Part shown: piece after piece, positions 46,377 to 54,918 of the stretch
How positions within the stretch are numbered: position 1 is the stretch's first letter
How the letters are laid out: each line of letters opens with the position of its first letter
Source: Phycisphaerae bacterium
GTDB lineage: Bacteria > Planctomycetota > Phycisphaerae > UBA1845 > JAFGLZ01
Reading direction: 5' to 3'
NCBI GenBank assembly: GCA_016927755.1
Contig: JAFGLZ010000111.1
Coordinates: 106,897 to 170,896 of the forward strand
DNA length: 64,000 nucleotides
Notes under the pieces: generated by a model
What the model was told of the DNA's origin: nothing
The model's database searches: none
What the model saw: only the letters and a program-made list of their open reading frames with translations
Made by a program: the position numbers and the translations under genes

Positions 46377-48662
46377 ATGCAAGGCAAGCTTGGCGTTTAC
46401 ATCTGCACCGGATACGGAATCGGCGAGGCACTCGACATCGAGGCCCTCCAGAAGGTCGCACAGGACGACGAGTTCATCGACGTCAAGGCCGATCTGGTCA
46501 AGACCGTCCCCAGTTGCGAGGGAGATGACCTCGAGGCCATCAAGGCCGAGATCGCCGCGGAGGATCTCAAGAACGTCGTCATCGCCGGTCCGAGCGCGAG
46601 GTTCTATGCGGACGACCCCTTCTACGACTTCAAGGCCGACCGCGTCCTCGAGTTCGTCAACCTTCGCGAGCAGGTCGTCTGGTGTCAGCCCCCCAACGAG
46701 GAAGACACCCAGAAGATGGCCGAGGACTACCTCCGAATGGGCATCATCCGGGCGACCAAAGCCAACCCGCCCGCGCCCTTCGAGCAGGCCGGCCAGATCA
46801 ACAAGGACATCCTGGTCGTCGGCGGCGGCATCGCCGGCATCACCGCCGCGACCGAGGCCGCCCGCGCCGGGTACAACGTCCACCTGGTCGAGAAGGAGCA
46901 GGCCCTCGGCGGGTGGATGGCCAAGCTCCACAAGTCCGTCCCGACGAAACCGCCCTTCAAGGAGCCCGAGCCCGTCGATGTCGCCGAGCGCATCAAGGCA
47001 CTCGAGGCGATGGACAACGTCACCATCCACACCGGCGCCGAGATCGCCAAGATCGACGGCGCCCCCGGCATGTTCGAGGTCTCCCTCAAGGCCACCGGCG
47101 CCGAGGGCAACGGCCTGGCGACCTTCACCGCCGGGGCCATCGTCCAGGCCACCGGCTGGCGGCCCGACAAGCCGAAACACATCGATCACCTCGGCTTCGA
47201 GAAGCTCCCCGACGTGATCACCAACATCCAGATGGAGGAACTGGCCCGAGGCGGAAAGATCGCCCGCCCCTCGGACGGCAAGGAAGTTAGGAGCGTCGCC
47301 TTCGTCCAGGTCGGAGGCTCGCCCGATCCGGGCGTCTTCAGCCATTGCTCGAGCATCGTCGACCTGACCGCGCTGAAGCAGGCGCTGTACGTCCGAGAGC
47401 AGGGCGACGACCGCAAGGCCTTCATCTTCTACGATCACCTTCGAGCCCCCGGCCACTACGAGGATTTCTACCGCGCCGTGCAGGCCAACCCCGGCGTCTT
47501 CCTGACCAAGGGCAAGGTCGAGAGCGTTACCGCCTCGGGCGGAAAGCTCGTCCTCGACGTCAAGGACACCATGCTGGCCAAGGCCCTGACCGTCGAGGTC
47601 GACCTGGTCGTCCTCGGCACCGGAATGAAGCCGATCGTGGCCGACGGCGAGGCGATCCGCCAGCTCCGCGACGCCAAGGTCCGCGCCGAGAAGGGCGAGT
47701 CCGAGGACCAGCGCAAAGCCGGCGCCGAGCTGGTCGAGAAGCTCAAAGAGCATGAGGGCACGTCGATCCTGAACCTGAACTACCGCCAGGGCCCCGACCT
47801 GCCCTCGCTCAAGTACGGCTACCCGGACAGCCACTTCATCTGCTTCCCCTACGAGTCGCGGCGAACGGCGATCTATCCCACGGGCGCCTGCCGGACGCCG
47901 ACCGACGGCGTCCAGGCCGTCGAGGACGCCACCGGCGCCGCCATGAAGGCGATCCAGGTCGTCGAGATGCTCAGTCGGGGCGAAGCGCCCCACCCGCGAG
48001 CAGGCGACATCAGCTTCCCGGACTTCTTCCTCCAGCGCTGCACCCAGTGCAAGCGATGCACCGAGGAATGCCCGTTCGGAGCGCTTAACGAGGACGTCAA
48101 GGGCACGCCGCAGCCCAACCCGACCCGCTGCCGCCGCTGCGGCATCTGCCTGGGAAGCTGCCCCGAGCGAATCATCAGCTTCAAGAACTTCTCCGTCGAC
48201 CAGATCGCCAACGTGATCAAGGCGATCGAGGTGCCCGAGGAATTCGAGGAGAAGCCGCGCTTCCTGGTCTTCGCCTGCGAGAACGACGCCTACCCGGCAC
48301 TCGATCTCGCCGGGCAGCGCCGCCTGAGGTACAGCCCCTTCATTCGCGTCATTCCGGTCCGCTGCTTGGGCTCCATGAACCCGGTGTGGGTCAGCGAGGC
48401 GCTCAGCAAGGGCTACGACGGCATCCTGCTGTTGGGGTGCAAGTTCGGCGACGACTACCAGTGCCACTTCATCAAGGGCAGCGAGCTGGCCGACTATCGC
48501 GGCGACAACATCCGCGAGAAGCTCCAGCAGATGGCCCTGGAGAACGAGAGGGTCCAACTACACGAGATCCAGATCTCCGACGTGGACAAGGTCGTCCAGA
48601 TCATCAATGACTTCGCCGAGGAGATTACAGGTATCGGCATGAACCCGTTCAAGGGGTTCTAG
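46377..48662 (+). CDS. qmoB: Quinone-modifying oxidoreductase, subunit QmoB
   Basis: The 761-residue product joins an HdrA-like FAD domain (DILVVGGGIAGITAATEAAR) to a ferredoxin domain with two [4Fe-4S] sites (CTQCKRCTEECP and CRRCGICLGSCP). A C-terminal MvhD/FlpD-like domain follows (FACENDAYPALDLAG, RVIPVRCLGSMNP, LLGCKFGDDYQCHF). This three-part order is that of QmoB, which may take part in electron confurcation between donors. The length is normal. It is the second gene of qmoABC. Confidence 0.95.
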   Translation: MQGKLGVYICTGYGIGEALDIEALQKVAQDDEFIDVKADLVKTVPSCEGDDLEAIKAEIAAEDLKNVVIAGPSARFYADDPFYDFKADRVLEFVNLREQVVWCQPPNEEDTQKMAEDYLRMGIIRATKANPPAPFEQAGQINKDILVVGGGIAGITAATEAARAGYNVHLVEKEQALGGWMAKLHKSVPTKPPFKEPEPVDVAERIKALEAMDNVTIHTGAEIAKIDGAPGMFEVSLKATGAEGNGLATFTAGAIVQATGWRPDKPKHIDHLGFEKLPDVITNIQMEELARGGKIARPSDGKEVRSVAFVQVGGSPDPGVFSHCSSIVDLTALKQALYVREQGDDRKAFIFYDHLRAPGHYEDFYRAVQANPGVFLTKGKVESVTASGGKLVLDVKDTMLAKALTVEVDLVVLGTGMKPIVADGEAIRQLRDAKVRAEKGESEDQRKAGAELVEKLKEHEGTSILNLNYRQGPDLPSLKYGYPDSHFICFPYESRRTAIYPTGACRTPTDGVQAVEDATGAAMKAIQVVEMLSRGEAPHPRAGDISFPDFFLQRCTQCKRCTEECPFGALNEDVKGTPQPNPTRCRRCGICLGSCPERIISFKNFSVDQIANVIKAIEVPEEFEEKPRFLVFACENDAYPALDLAGQRRLRYSPFIRVIPVRCLGSMNPVWVSEALSKGYDGILLLGCKFGDDYQCHFIKGSELADYRGDNIREKLQQMALENERVQLHEIQISDVDKVVQIINDFAEEITGIGMNPFKGF

Positions 48663-48751
48663 AGCAGAGGTGACGGATCCAGGGCTTTTGGAATCGAGCC
48701 GTCCCCCGAGGCCTGAAGCCTGAAGTCCGAAGCCAAGAGGATAAGTGAGCG

Positions 48752-50011
48752 ATGGCAGAATCATTGAAAGTCGATCCCGATCTCGAATTCATCGAGGACA
48801 TGGCAAAACTGGGCGGCGAGAGCTTCAAACAGTGCTTCCAGTGCGCCACCTGTTCGGGGACGTGCCCGATCTCGCCCGACAAGGATCCTTTCCCCCGAAA
48901 GGAGATGGTCTGGGCGGTCTGGGGCCTCAAGGACAAGCTCGTCAAGGACCCCGACATCTGGCTGTGCCATCAGTGCAATGACTGCTCGATCATGTGTCCC
49001 CGAGGCGGCAATCCCGGCGACGTCCTGGCCGTGGCCCGAAGCTACGCCTACCAGCACTACGCCCTACCCAGCTTCCTCGGCAAGGCCCTGGCCACCGCCA
49101 AGGCCCTGCCGCTCCTCCTGGCCGTCCCCGTCGTGATCCTGCTGATCGCCCTGGCCGCCAAGACCGGCTTCGACCTGACGATGGACAATGGTCAGCCGTT
49201 CGCGTTCCAGACCGTAGCCACCGTCGACGGCAAGGAGGTCGCGACGGACCACAAGTTCGCGTTCGCCTACTTCTTCCCGACGACGAAACTGCTCGACCCG
49301 ATCTTCGTTGCCACTGCCATCGTGGCGGTCGTCCTTCTGGTCACCGGCCTGCTCCGGTTCTGGCGCGACATCAGCGCCGAAACGAAACCCGTTCGCGGCA
49401 TCGTCTCGGCCGTGATCATGGCCATCACCGAGATCCTCTCGCACAGCCGCTTCAACGAGTGTGACCAGGCCAAGGGACGATACCTCGCCCACATGCTCAC
49501 CTTCTACGGCTTCCTCGCCCTGCTGGCCACCACGACAATCGTCTTCCTGGGCTACTACACCCATCTGATTCACTTGCCGATGCCCCTCTACCATCCCGTG
49601 AAGATCCTCGGCAACGTCGGCGCCATCGCCTTCTTCGTGGGCCTGTGCATGCTGATAAAAACCCGTGCCACCGACGCGGCCAAGGCCGGAAAGAGCAACT
49701 ACCAGGACTGGCTGTTCCTGGGCGTGATGATCGGCCTGGCCGTCACCGGCATCCTGACCCAGTTGATCCGGCTCGCCGGACAGGCGTCCGAGTCGACCAG
49801 CGTCATCGGGTTGGCCTGCTTCGTCTACTTCCTGCACCTCGTCCTGGTGTGGTTCCTGATCGCCTATCTGCCGTTCTCCAAATTCGCGCACCTGGCGTAT
49901 CGGTTCGTGGCGATCATCCACGCCAAGTACATCGGCCGCTACGAAATGGTCGCCGACCAGCCCGCCGCGACGGTGCAGCCCGCCGCGACCAGCGGCGAGG
50001 CTGCCGCCTGA
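48752..50011 (+). CDS. qmoC: Quinone-modifying oxidoreductase, subunit QmoC
   Basis: The 419-residue subunit has two HdrC-type [4Fe-4S] sites (CFQCATCSGTCP, CHQCNDCSIMCP) in its first 90 residues. A membrane domain with about six helices follows (from residue 110), holding His residues for b-type haem. It connects the quinone pool to the soluble QmoAB flavoproteins. Its presence argues for reductive use of the pathway. Short iterated sequence 'cctgaagcctgaag' lies in the 89-base gap before it. Confidence 0.95.
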   Translation: MAESLKVDPDLEFIEDMAKLGGESFKQCFQCATCSGTCPISPDKDPFPRKEMVWAVWGLKDKLVKDPDIWLCHQCNDCSIMCPRGGNPGDVLAVARSYAYQHYALPSFLGKALATAKALPLLLAVPVVILLIALAAKTGFDLTMDNGQPFAFQTVATVDGKEVATDHKFAFAYFFPTTKLLDPIFVATAIVAVVLLVTGLLRFWRDISAETKPVRGIVSAVIMAITEILSHSRFNECDQAKGRYLAHMLTFYGFLALLATTTIVFLGYYTHLIHLPMPLYHPVKILGNVGAIAFFVGLCMLIKTRATDAAKAGKSNYQDWLFLGVMIGLAVTGILTQLIRLAGQASESTSVIGLACFVYFLHLVLVWFLIAYLPFSKFAHLAYRFVAIIHAKYIGRYEMVADQPAATVQPAATSGEAAA

Positions 50012-50052
50012 GCAGTCGAGGCAACCGGCTTCGGCGCTATGGATACGATAGC

Positions 50053-51762
50053 ATGAGTACCGACAGCGGATCGAGAATCGTCGTCATCGGTGGAGTCGCC
50101 TGTGGACCCAAGGCCGCCGCGCGCGCGGGACGTCGCGACCCAAACGCCAAGATCACCATCATAGAACGAGGTCCGTACGTCTCCTACGCCGGCTGCGGAC
50201 TGCCCTACTTCGTCGGCGGAACCGTCCCCGAGCTGAACGGGCTCATGACGACCACCTACGGCGCCGTCCGCGACGCCGCATACTTCAGCGCCGTCAAGGC
50301 CGTCGACCTCAAGCTCCGAACCGAGGCCCTGTCCATCGACCGCCAGGCCAAGACCGTTAGAGTCCGCAATCTCGAAGACGATCGCGAGGAAGATATCCCT
50401 TACGACAAGCTGGTCGTCGCCACCGGCGCGGAGGCCTGGTCCCCCCCGATCCAAGGCCTCGACCTCGATCGCGTCCTGAGCCTCCACGTCCCCCCCGATG
50501 CCGTCCGAATGCGAGAGCTCGTCGAGGGCGGCGAGGTCGACCACGCCGTCATCATCGGCGCGGGACGCACCGGACTCGAAACCGCCGAGGCCCTCTTCGG
50601 CCAGGCCGTCGACGTCACCATCGTCGAGCTTGCCGATCAGATGCTGCCCACCACCCTCGACGCCGACATGGCCTGCCTGCTCGCAAGCCTACTGCCCAAG
50701 GACGCCGCCGCCATCCGAACCGGCGAGAAGGTCCTGCGACTCGAAGGCGCTGACGGCGTCGTGACCAAGGTCGTCACCGACAAGGGCGAGATCGAATGTG
50801 ACATGGTTCTGATGGCCGTCGGCGTCCGCCCCAACGTCGGGCTCGCCAAGGCCGCCGGCCTCGAAATCGGCGCTACCGGCGCTATCGCCGTCGACGACCA
50901 CTGCCGAACGAGTGACCCGGACGTCTACGCCGGTGGCGACTGCGCCGAATGCCTCCACCGCCTGACGGGTAAGAAGGTCTTCGCCCCGCTCGGCTCCACG
51001 GCCAACCGTCATGGCCGCGTCATCGGAGACAACCTCACCGGCGGCGACGAGGTCTTCCCTGGCGTCGTCGGAACCGGCATCCTCAAGGTCCTGGGCATCA
51101 ACGTCGCCGGTACCGGCCTGACCGAAACCGCCGCCCGCAAGGAAGGCTACGACGTCATTGCTTGTATCGCTCCGTCCCAAGACCACGCCCACTACTATCC
51201 CGGGGCCAAGTCGTTCGTGCCCAAGCTCGTTGCCGACGCCAAGACGGGTAAGCTCCTGGGCGGGCAATTCGTCGGCCGCGGAGACGTCGCGAAACGCGCC
51301 GACGTGCTCGCCACGGCGATCACCTTTGGCGCTACGCTACGAGACGTGGCCAACCTCGACCTGGCCTATGCGCCGCCGTTTTCGACCGCCATCGACGCCC
51401 TCGCAACCGCCGCCAACGTCGCTCGGAACAAGCAGGCTGGCATCGCCAGGTCGATCTCCCCGGCGGACCTGAGGGCTATAATGGATCGGGGCGAGCCGGT
51501 GGTGGTTCTGGATGTCCGCGAGCGCCGGGAGGTCGAGAAGCACCCGATCGGCAATGGTGACGCGATCAGCATCCCGTTGAGCGAACTCCGCAAGCGAGTC
51601 ACTGAGCTTCCCGTGGACAAGCCGGTCTTCTGCTTGTGCCCGAGGGCCGTTCGCGCCTATGAGGCCAGCGTCATCTTGCGGGACGCCGGCCTGACCCAAA
51701 CCCGATTCGTCGAAGGCGGCATGCACCTCTGGTCCTGCGCCGGAGACGAGATCGAAGGCTGA
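50053..51762 (+). CDS. FAD/NAD(P)-disulfide oxidoreductase fused to a rhodanese domain
   Basis: The 569-residue product has a CoA-disulfide-reductase-like flavoprotein part. IVVIGGVACGPKAAARAGRR binds FAD, YVSYAGCGLPY is the single redox-Cys site of this family, VIIGAGRTGLETAEAL binds the nicotinamide cofactor, and VYAGGDCAE follows. The C-terminal 100 residues form a rhodanese domain. Its presumed active cysteine is the second in FCLCPRAVRAYEAS, with Ala where Gly is usual. Such fusions reduce polysulfide or CoA-persulfide with NAD(P)H. Placement between qmoC and dsrK suggests a role in handling persulfide or in supplying electrons; neither is shown. The ATG at 50053 starts just before the FAD motif. 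Confidence 0.88.
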   Translation: MSTDSGSRIVVIGGVACGPKAAARAGRRDPNAKITIIERGPYVSYAGCGLPYFVGGTVPELNGLMTTTYGAVRDAAYFSAVKAVDLKLRTEALSIDRQAKTVRVRNLEDDREEDIPYDKLVVATGAEAWSPPIQGLDLDRVLSLHVPPDAVRMRELVEGGEVDHAVIIGAGRTGLETAEALFGQAVDVTIVELADQMLPTTLDADMACLLASLLPKDAAAIRTGEKVLRLEGADGVVTKVVTDKGEIECDMVLMAVGVRPNVGLAKAAGLEIGATGAIAVDDHCRTSDPDVYAGGDCAECLHRLTGKKVFAPLGSTANRHGRVIGDNLTGGDEVFPGVVGTGILKVLGINVAGTGLTETAARKEGYDVIACIAPSQDHAHYYPGAKSFVPKLVADAKTGKLLGGQFVGRGDVAKRADVLATAITFGATLRDVANLDLAYAPPFSTAIDALATAANVARNKQAGIARSISPADLRAIMDRGEPVVVLDVRERREVEKHPIGNGDAISIPLSELRKRVTELPVDKPVFCLCPRAVRAYEASVILRDAGLTQTRFVEGGMHLWSCAGDEIEG

Positions 51763-51861
51763 GCCATTCGGCGAATCGCCCCCCTTGGGGCGCTCGTCGA
51801 GGAAGTCCGAATCGTAACCCGGACCCGCGCGTCCGCGAAAGAGCCGTAGGAGAGCGTGAAG

Positions 51862-53283
51862 ATGGCATACAAGATCCCCATGGCGGAACTGACCGAAAAC
51901 GCCTCGGCAGACCAGCATCACATCCCGGCCAAGGTCAAGGACATGGCCGCGATCGATCAGCCGACCCAGCTCGTGGAGAACTGGCAGGAGAAGGGCATCG
52001 CCAAATTCGCCGAGCTACTCGACAAATACCGCGGCCTGCGAGTCTTCATGGACACCTGCGTCCGGTGCGGCGCGTGCAAGGACGCCTGCCACTACTTCAT
52101 CGGGACCGGCGACCCCAACAACATGCCCGTTGCACGCGCGGAACTCCTCCGAAAGGTCTACCGGCGATACTTCACCCTCCCGGGAAAGCTGCTCGGCGAC
52201 AAGGCCGACGCCGCCGACTTCGACGAGGAAATGCTCGCAAAGTGGAAGACCTACTTCTACCAGTGCAGCGAGTGCCGGCGATGCAGCGTGTTCTGCCCGT
52301 ATGGCATCGACACCGCCGAGATCACCATGGCCGCCCGAGAAATCATGGCCGAAATCGGCGTCGGCACCAAATACGTCACCGAGGTCGTCGCCAAGGTCTA
52401 CGAGACCGGCAACAATCTGGGCATCCCCGGACCCGCCTGGAAGAACAACTGCGAGTTCTTCGAGGACGATGTCGCCGACGCCCACGGCGAGAAGGTCGAG
52501 TACCCCGTCGATCGGGTCGGAGCGGAAGTCCTCCTCGTGCCTCCCTCGGCCGACAACTTCGCCAACGACAAAACCATGGAGGCCTACGGCCTCATCTTCA
52601 AGGCCCTCGGCGTGAGCTGGACCACCAGCACCTACGCCGACGAAGGCGGAAACTTCGGGCTCTTCTTCAACTACAAGAATATGAAGAAAGTCAACCAGAG
52701 AATGGTACAGGCCGCCCGAGACCTCAAGGTCAAGATCCTCATGTGGGGGGAGTGCGGACACGCCTGGCGCGGCGGTATCTACACCAACACGCTCAGCGGC
52801 CCGATGGACTTCCTCGATCCCAACTACCAGTATCCGATCCACCTGTTCCAGTGGCTTCTCGAGGATAACGCAAAACGCCTCAAGGCCCTCAAGGTCGATA
52901 AGTCCATCAACGACGATCGGAGCATCACTTATCACGACCCGTGTAACCCGGCCCGCGCCGGACAGCTCATCGAGGAGCCGCGGGTCCTCATGAACTACTG
53001 CTGCAACCGGTTCCACGAGATGCCGCGGAACACGATCAAGGAGTACACGTTCTGCTGCGGAAGCGGCGGAGGGCTCCTGACCGACGAGATCATGCCGCTC
53101 CGGTACGCAGGCGGCAAGCCGAGGGCCGACGCGTGCATGTACGTCCACAAGAAGCACCAAGTCGAATTCATGGCTACCCCGTGCGCCATCTGCAAGGCGG
53201 GCTTGCCCGTGATGCTCTCGTATCACAAAGTGCCCGTCGAGGTCACCGGCGTGATCGACAATCTCGTTCGCGCCATGATCTAG
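51862..53283 (+). CDS. dsrK: Sulfite reduction-associated complex, HdrD-like subunit DsrK
   Basis: The 473-residue product matches DsrK. Two [4Fe-4S] sites lie at CVRCGACKDAC and CSECRRCSVFCP, and CCG-type cysteine motifs for a special catalytic cluster lie at WGECGHAW, YHDPCNPAR and TFCCGSGGG. DsrK is the cytoplasmic subunit proposed to reduce the DsrC trisulfide. The ATG at 51862 has AGGAG 9 bases upstream; the GTG at 51856 is too close. In most sulfate reducers dsrK sits inside dsrMKJOP; here it is beside qmoC and about 6 kb from dsrM. Confidence 0.93.
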   Translation: MAYKIPMAELTENASADQHHIPAKVKDMAAIDQPTQLVENWQEKGIAKFAELLDKYRGLRVFMDTCVRCGACKDACHYFIGTGDPNNMPVARAELLRKVYRRYFTLPGKLLGDKADAADFDEEMLAKWKTYFYQCSECRRCSVFCPYGIDTAEITMAAREIMAEIGVGTKYVTEVVAKVYETGNNLGIPGPAWKNNCEFFEDDVADAHGEKVEYPVDRVGAEVLLVPPSADNFANDKTMEAYGLIFKALGVSWTTSTYADEGGNFGLFFNYKNMKKVNQRMVQAARDLKVKILMWGECGHAWRGGIYTNTLSGPMDFLDPNYQYPIHLFQWLLEDNAKRLKALKVDKSINDDRSITYHDPCNPARAGQLIEEPRVLMNYCCNRFHEMPRNTIKEYTFCCGSGGGLLTDEIMPLRYAGGKPRADACMYVHKKHQVEFMATPCAICKAGLPVMLSYHKVPVEVTGVIDNLVRAMI

Positions 53284-53316
53284 TCTCGCCGCGGCCCAAA
53301 CAGGGAGGTCGACAAT

Positions 53317-53688
53317 ATGGGATCCGAGAGCCCCGCGCCATCCGAGCGAAAGGTGCTGATCTTCAGTTGCTCGGGGGCGGCGAATGTGGGAGAGGTCGCC
53401 GATGAGGCCTGCCGTCGCCTGATGTTCGACGGGCGAGGCGAAATGTACTGCCTCAACGGCCTGGGCGGCCAACTCGATGAATTCATCGACAAGACGAGAG
53501 CGGCCGATGTCGTGCTCCTGGTCGACGGGTGCGACAAGGCCTGCGGAAAACAGGTGATGAAGCGCTGCGGGATCGAAGACTTCCGGTACGTCTGCGTCAC
53601 CGACCTCGGGATCGACAAGGCCAAGCCCAAGCGGGCCGAGGAGGAGCAGATCGTCGCTCTTCAACGCAAGCTGGAAACATGCCTTTGA
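53317..53688 (+). CDS. DGC-domain putative zinc-binding protein
   Basis: The 123-residue product has the DGC family layout: FSCSGAANVGEVADEAC at the N-terminus, VDGCDKACGKQVMKRCG in the middle, and a DLGI end. The Cys pattern suggests metal binding. The family is common near redox genes of anaerobes, with unknown function. GGGAGG lies before the ATG, and it follows dsrK by 33 bases. It is likely part of the same transcript. Confidence 0.82.
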   Translation: MGSESPAPSERKVLIFSCSGAANVGEVADEACRRLMFDGRGEMYCLNGLGGQLDEFIDKTRAADVVLLVDGCDKACGKQVMKRCGIEDFRYVCVTDLGIDKAKPKRAEEEQIVALQRKLETCL

Positions 53689-53729
53689 GCGACGGACAAG
53701 GCCTTAGCGAATCGCGAGGGGGGTTACCC

Positions 53730-54257
53730 ATGGCCACGAGGAAGTGCGCCGCCCGGAAGACGCCGAAGCCAAAAACGTCTCGCGCTCGCAGCGCCGCGGG
53801 GCGAGGGACCTCGAGCCCCACCGCCCCGTGTCGAGCCGTCAAGAAGAAGCCCGTCTCCGCCGTCGGCCTGCACCCCGGGACTCGATTCCTGTGCAAGGTC
53901 GTTCGCAAGGCCCTCGGGTTCACGCAGAAGGAGATGGCCGAGTTCCTCGGCGTCAGCAAGAAGACGATCGAGAGCTATGAGCAACGATGGCGCAAGACGC
54001 CCGTCAACGTCGAACGCCTCGCGCTCCTCTATCTCGGCTGCTTCAAGCTCGCCGAGAAGAAGGGCAAGATCGAGTGCTGGAAGATGACCAACTGCCCCAA
54101 GGAGCGACGCAACGAGTGCGTCGTCTACAAGACCAAACGGGGCGACCTGTGTTGGATGTTCGGGGCCACCATGTGCGGTGGCCGAAAGCAGGACGACTGG
54201 AGAGCCAAGTTCGAATGCTGCACGCAGTGCAAGGTGCTCAGAGCCGTTTTCGAATGA
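53730..54257 (+). CDS. HTH (XRE-type) regulator with a cysteine-rich two-CW domain
   Basis: The 175-residue product has a basic N-terminal arm and a helix-turn-helix at about residues 65-90 (GFTQKEMAEFLGVSKKTIESYEQ). A C-terminal Cys-rich region carries repeated CW pairs and further cysteines (CWKMTNCP, LCWMFGATMCGG, CCTQCKVLRAVFE). The last part matches the 'two-CW' domain, a metal- or cluster-binding module seen in anaerobes. A DNA-binding domain joined to a possible Fe-S or zinc sensor, placed at the end of the qmo-dsrK unit, is a good candidate regulator of the island. Its binding site is unknown. GAGGGGGG precedes the ATG at 53730. Confidence 0.75.
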   Translation: MATRKCAARKTPKPKTSRARSAAGRGTSSPTAPCRAVKKKPVSAVGLHPGTRFLCKVVRKALGFTQKEMAEFLGVSKKTIESYEQRWRKTPVNVERLALLYLGCFKLAEKKGKIECWKMTNCPKERRNECVVYKTKRGDLCWMFGATMCGGRKQDDWRAKFECCTQCKVLRAVFE

Positions 54258-54276
54258 GGCGAACCGCCGACACCGC

Positions 54277-54298
54277 GGGCCGGCCGGTGCCGGCCCGA
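54277..54298. terminator. Perfect GC hairpin between convergent regulator and dsrD genes
   Basis: CGGGCCGGC and GCCGGCCCG pair perfectly around a CGGT loop, 20 bases after the regulator gene and 38 bases past the dsrD stop. It is well placed to separate the convergent transcripts but lacks a T-tract. Confidence 0.5.
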
Positions 54299-54335
54299 TA
54301 GGGAGCGTGACCATCGAACCGAAAGACGTCCGCTT

Positions 54336-54578
54336 CTATTCTTCGGCGGTCTCGCCGGAGCCGGGCGAGAAGTTGGGCAGAGTGATGTACGTGGTGCTCC
54401 CGCTGGACCAGTACTTGAGCTCGTTGTTGTCGATCATGTTCGAGATGGCGTCGCGGATATCCTTGCGGCTCGCGTCCGACATGGTCTTGGCGATGTCTCG
54501 CATCGTGTTGAGGCCTTTGCCCTTGGCGGTACGCTCGGTGATGAAATCGACGATTTGCTTCTTGAGCTCGTCGGACAT
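54336..54578 (-). CDS. dsrD: DsrD, winged-helix activator of dissimilatory sulfite reductase
   Basis: The 80-residue product matches DsrD over most of its length: KKQIVDFITERTAKGKG, then MRDIAKTMSDASRKDIRDAI, and NNELKYWSSGSTTYITLP. DsrD has a winged-helix fold and raises the activity of reductive-type DsrAB. It is common in sulfate and sulfite reducers. AGGAG at 54588-54592 supports the ATG at 54578. Unlike the usual dsrABD order, it is upstream of and divergent from dsrA, so it must have its own promoter. Confidence 0.9.
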   Translation of the reverse strand: MSDELKKQIVDFITERTAKGKGLNTMRDIAKTMSDASRKDIRDAISNMIDNNELKYWSSGSTTYITLPNFSPGSGETAEE

Positions 54579-54629
54579 TGGATCGTCTCCTGAAGATCTC
54601 TGGATGATGGATGTTGAGCCAAGTCCCGG

Positions 54630-54658
54630 AGCCTAGTTGAAGCCCCCGGGAAAATCAA
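54630..54658 (-). promoter_or_regulatory. Candidate dsrD promoter
   Basis: On the minus strand TTGATT (54658-54653) and TAGGCT (54635-54630) are 17 bases apart, about 50 bases before the dsrD start. The -10 is weak (three of six), so this is tentative. Confidence 0.3.
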
Positions 54659-54815
54659 GCTGGAAAGGCCGAACCATGGCGATGTGCCTCTCCGAGAGGG
54701 CCTCGAGAATCGAAACGAGACCCCTTCAAAATGAAGGAATGAGGGCCGTTTCCCGCTTGTGATTTCGCCCCCGAGCGACGCGACGACCAGACGCCGTGAT
54801 TGAAACGAAAGCAGG

Positions 54816-54844
54816 TTGACAGGGTACTAGCTTCCTGCTAGAAA
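54816..54844 (+). promoter_or_regulatory. dsrA promoter
   Basis: TTGACA (54816-54821) and TAGAAA (54839-54844) are separated by 17 bases, and a TG extended element (54836-54837) precedes the -10. This is the best sigma-70-type promoter seen in the island. Transcription should start near 54851, leaving a leader of about 70 bases. Confidence 0.65.
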
Positions 54845-54858
54845 GAAGAATTCCGTGG

Positions 54859-54877
54859 CGTACCACATTGTGGTACG
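54859..54877. promoter_or_regulatory. Palindromic operator in front of dsrA
   Basis: CGTACCACA-T-TGTGGTACG is a perfect 19-base palindrome around one base. It starts 14 bases after the -10 box, so it overlaps the start of the transcript. The core TACCACA-N-TGTGGTA is shared with one of the two tandem sites in front of sat. The position fits a repressor. Confidence 0.7.
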
Positions 54878-54918
54878 AGAATGTGAACGTTCCGTGTCCC
54901 ACTTTCGAGGTAATTCCC

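Larger units (their letters stand above)
54579..54918. promoter_or_regulatory. Divergent dsrD-dsrA control region
   Basis: The 340 bases hold both promoters and a dsrA-side operator, each listed separately. The central part (about 54665-54800) shows no further strong palindrome or open frame. Confidence 0.65.

Noticed and set aside
46347..48557. Minus-strand open frame of 736 codons opposite qmoB
   Set aside because: Same reason; Leu/Asp/Val-rich shadow with no domains.
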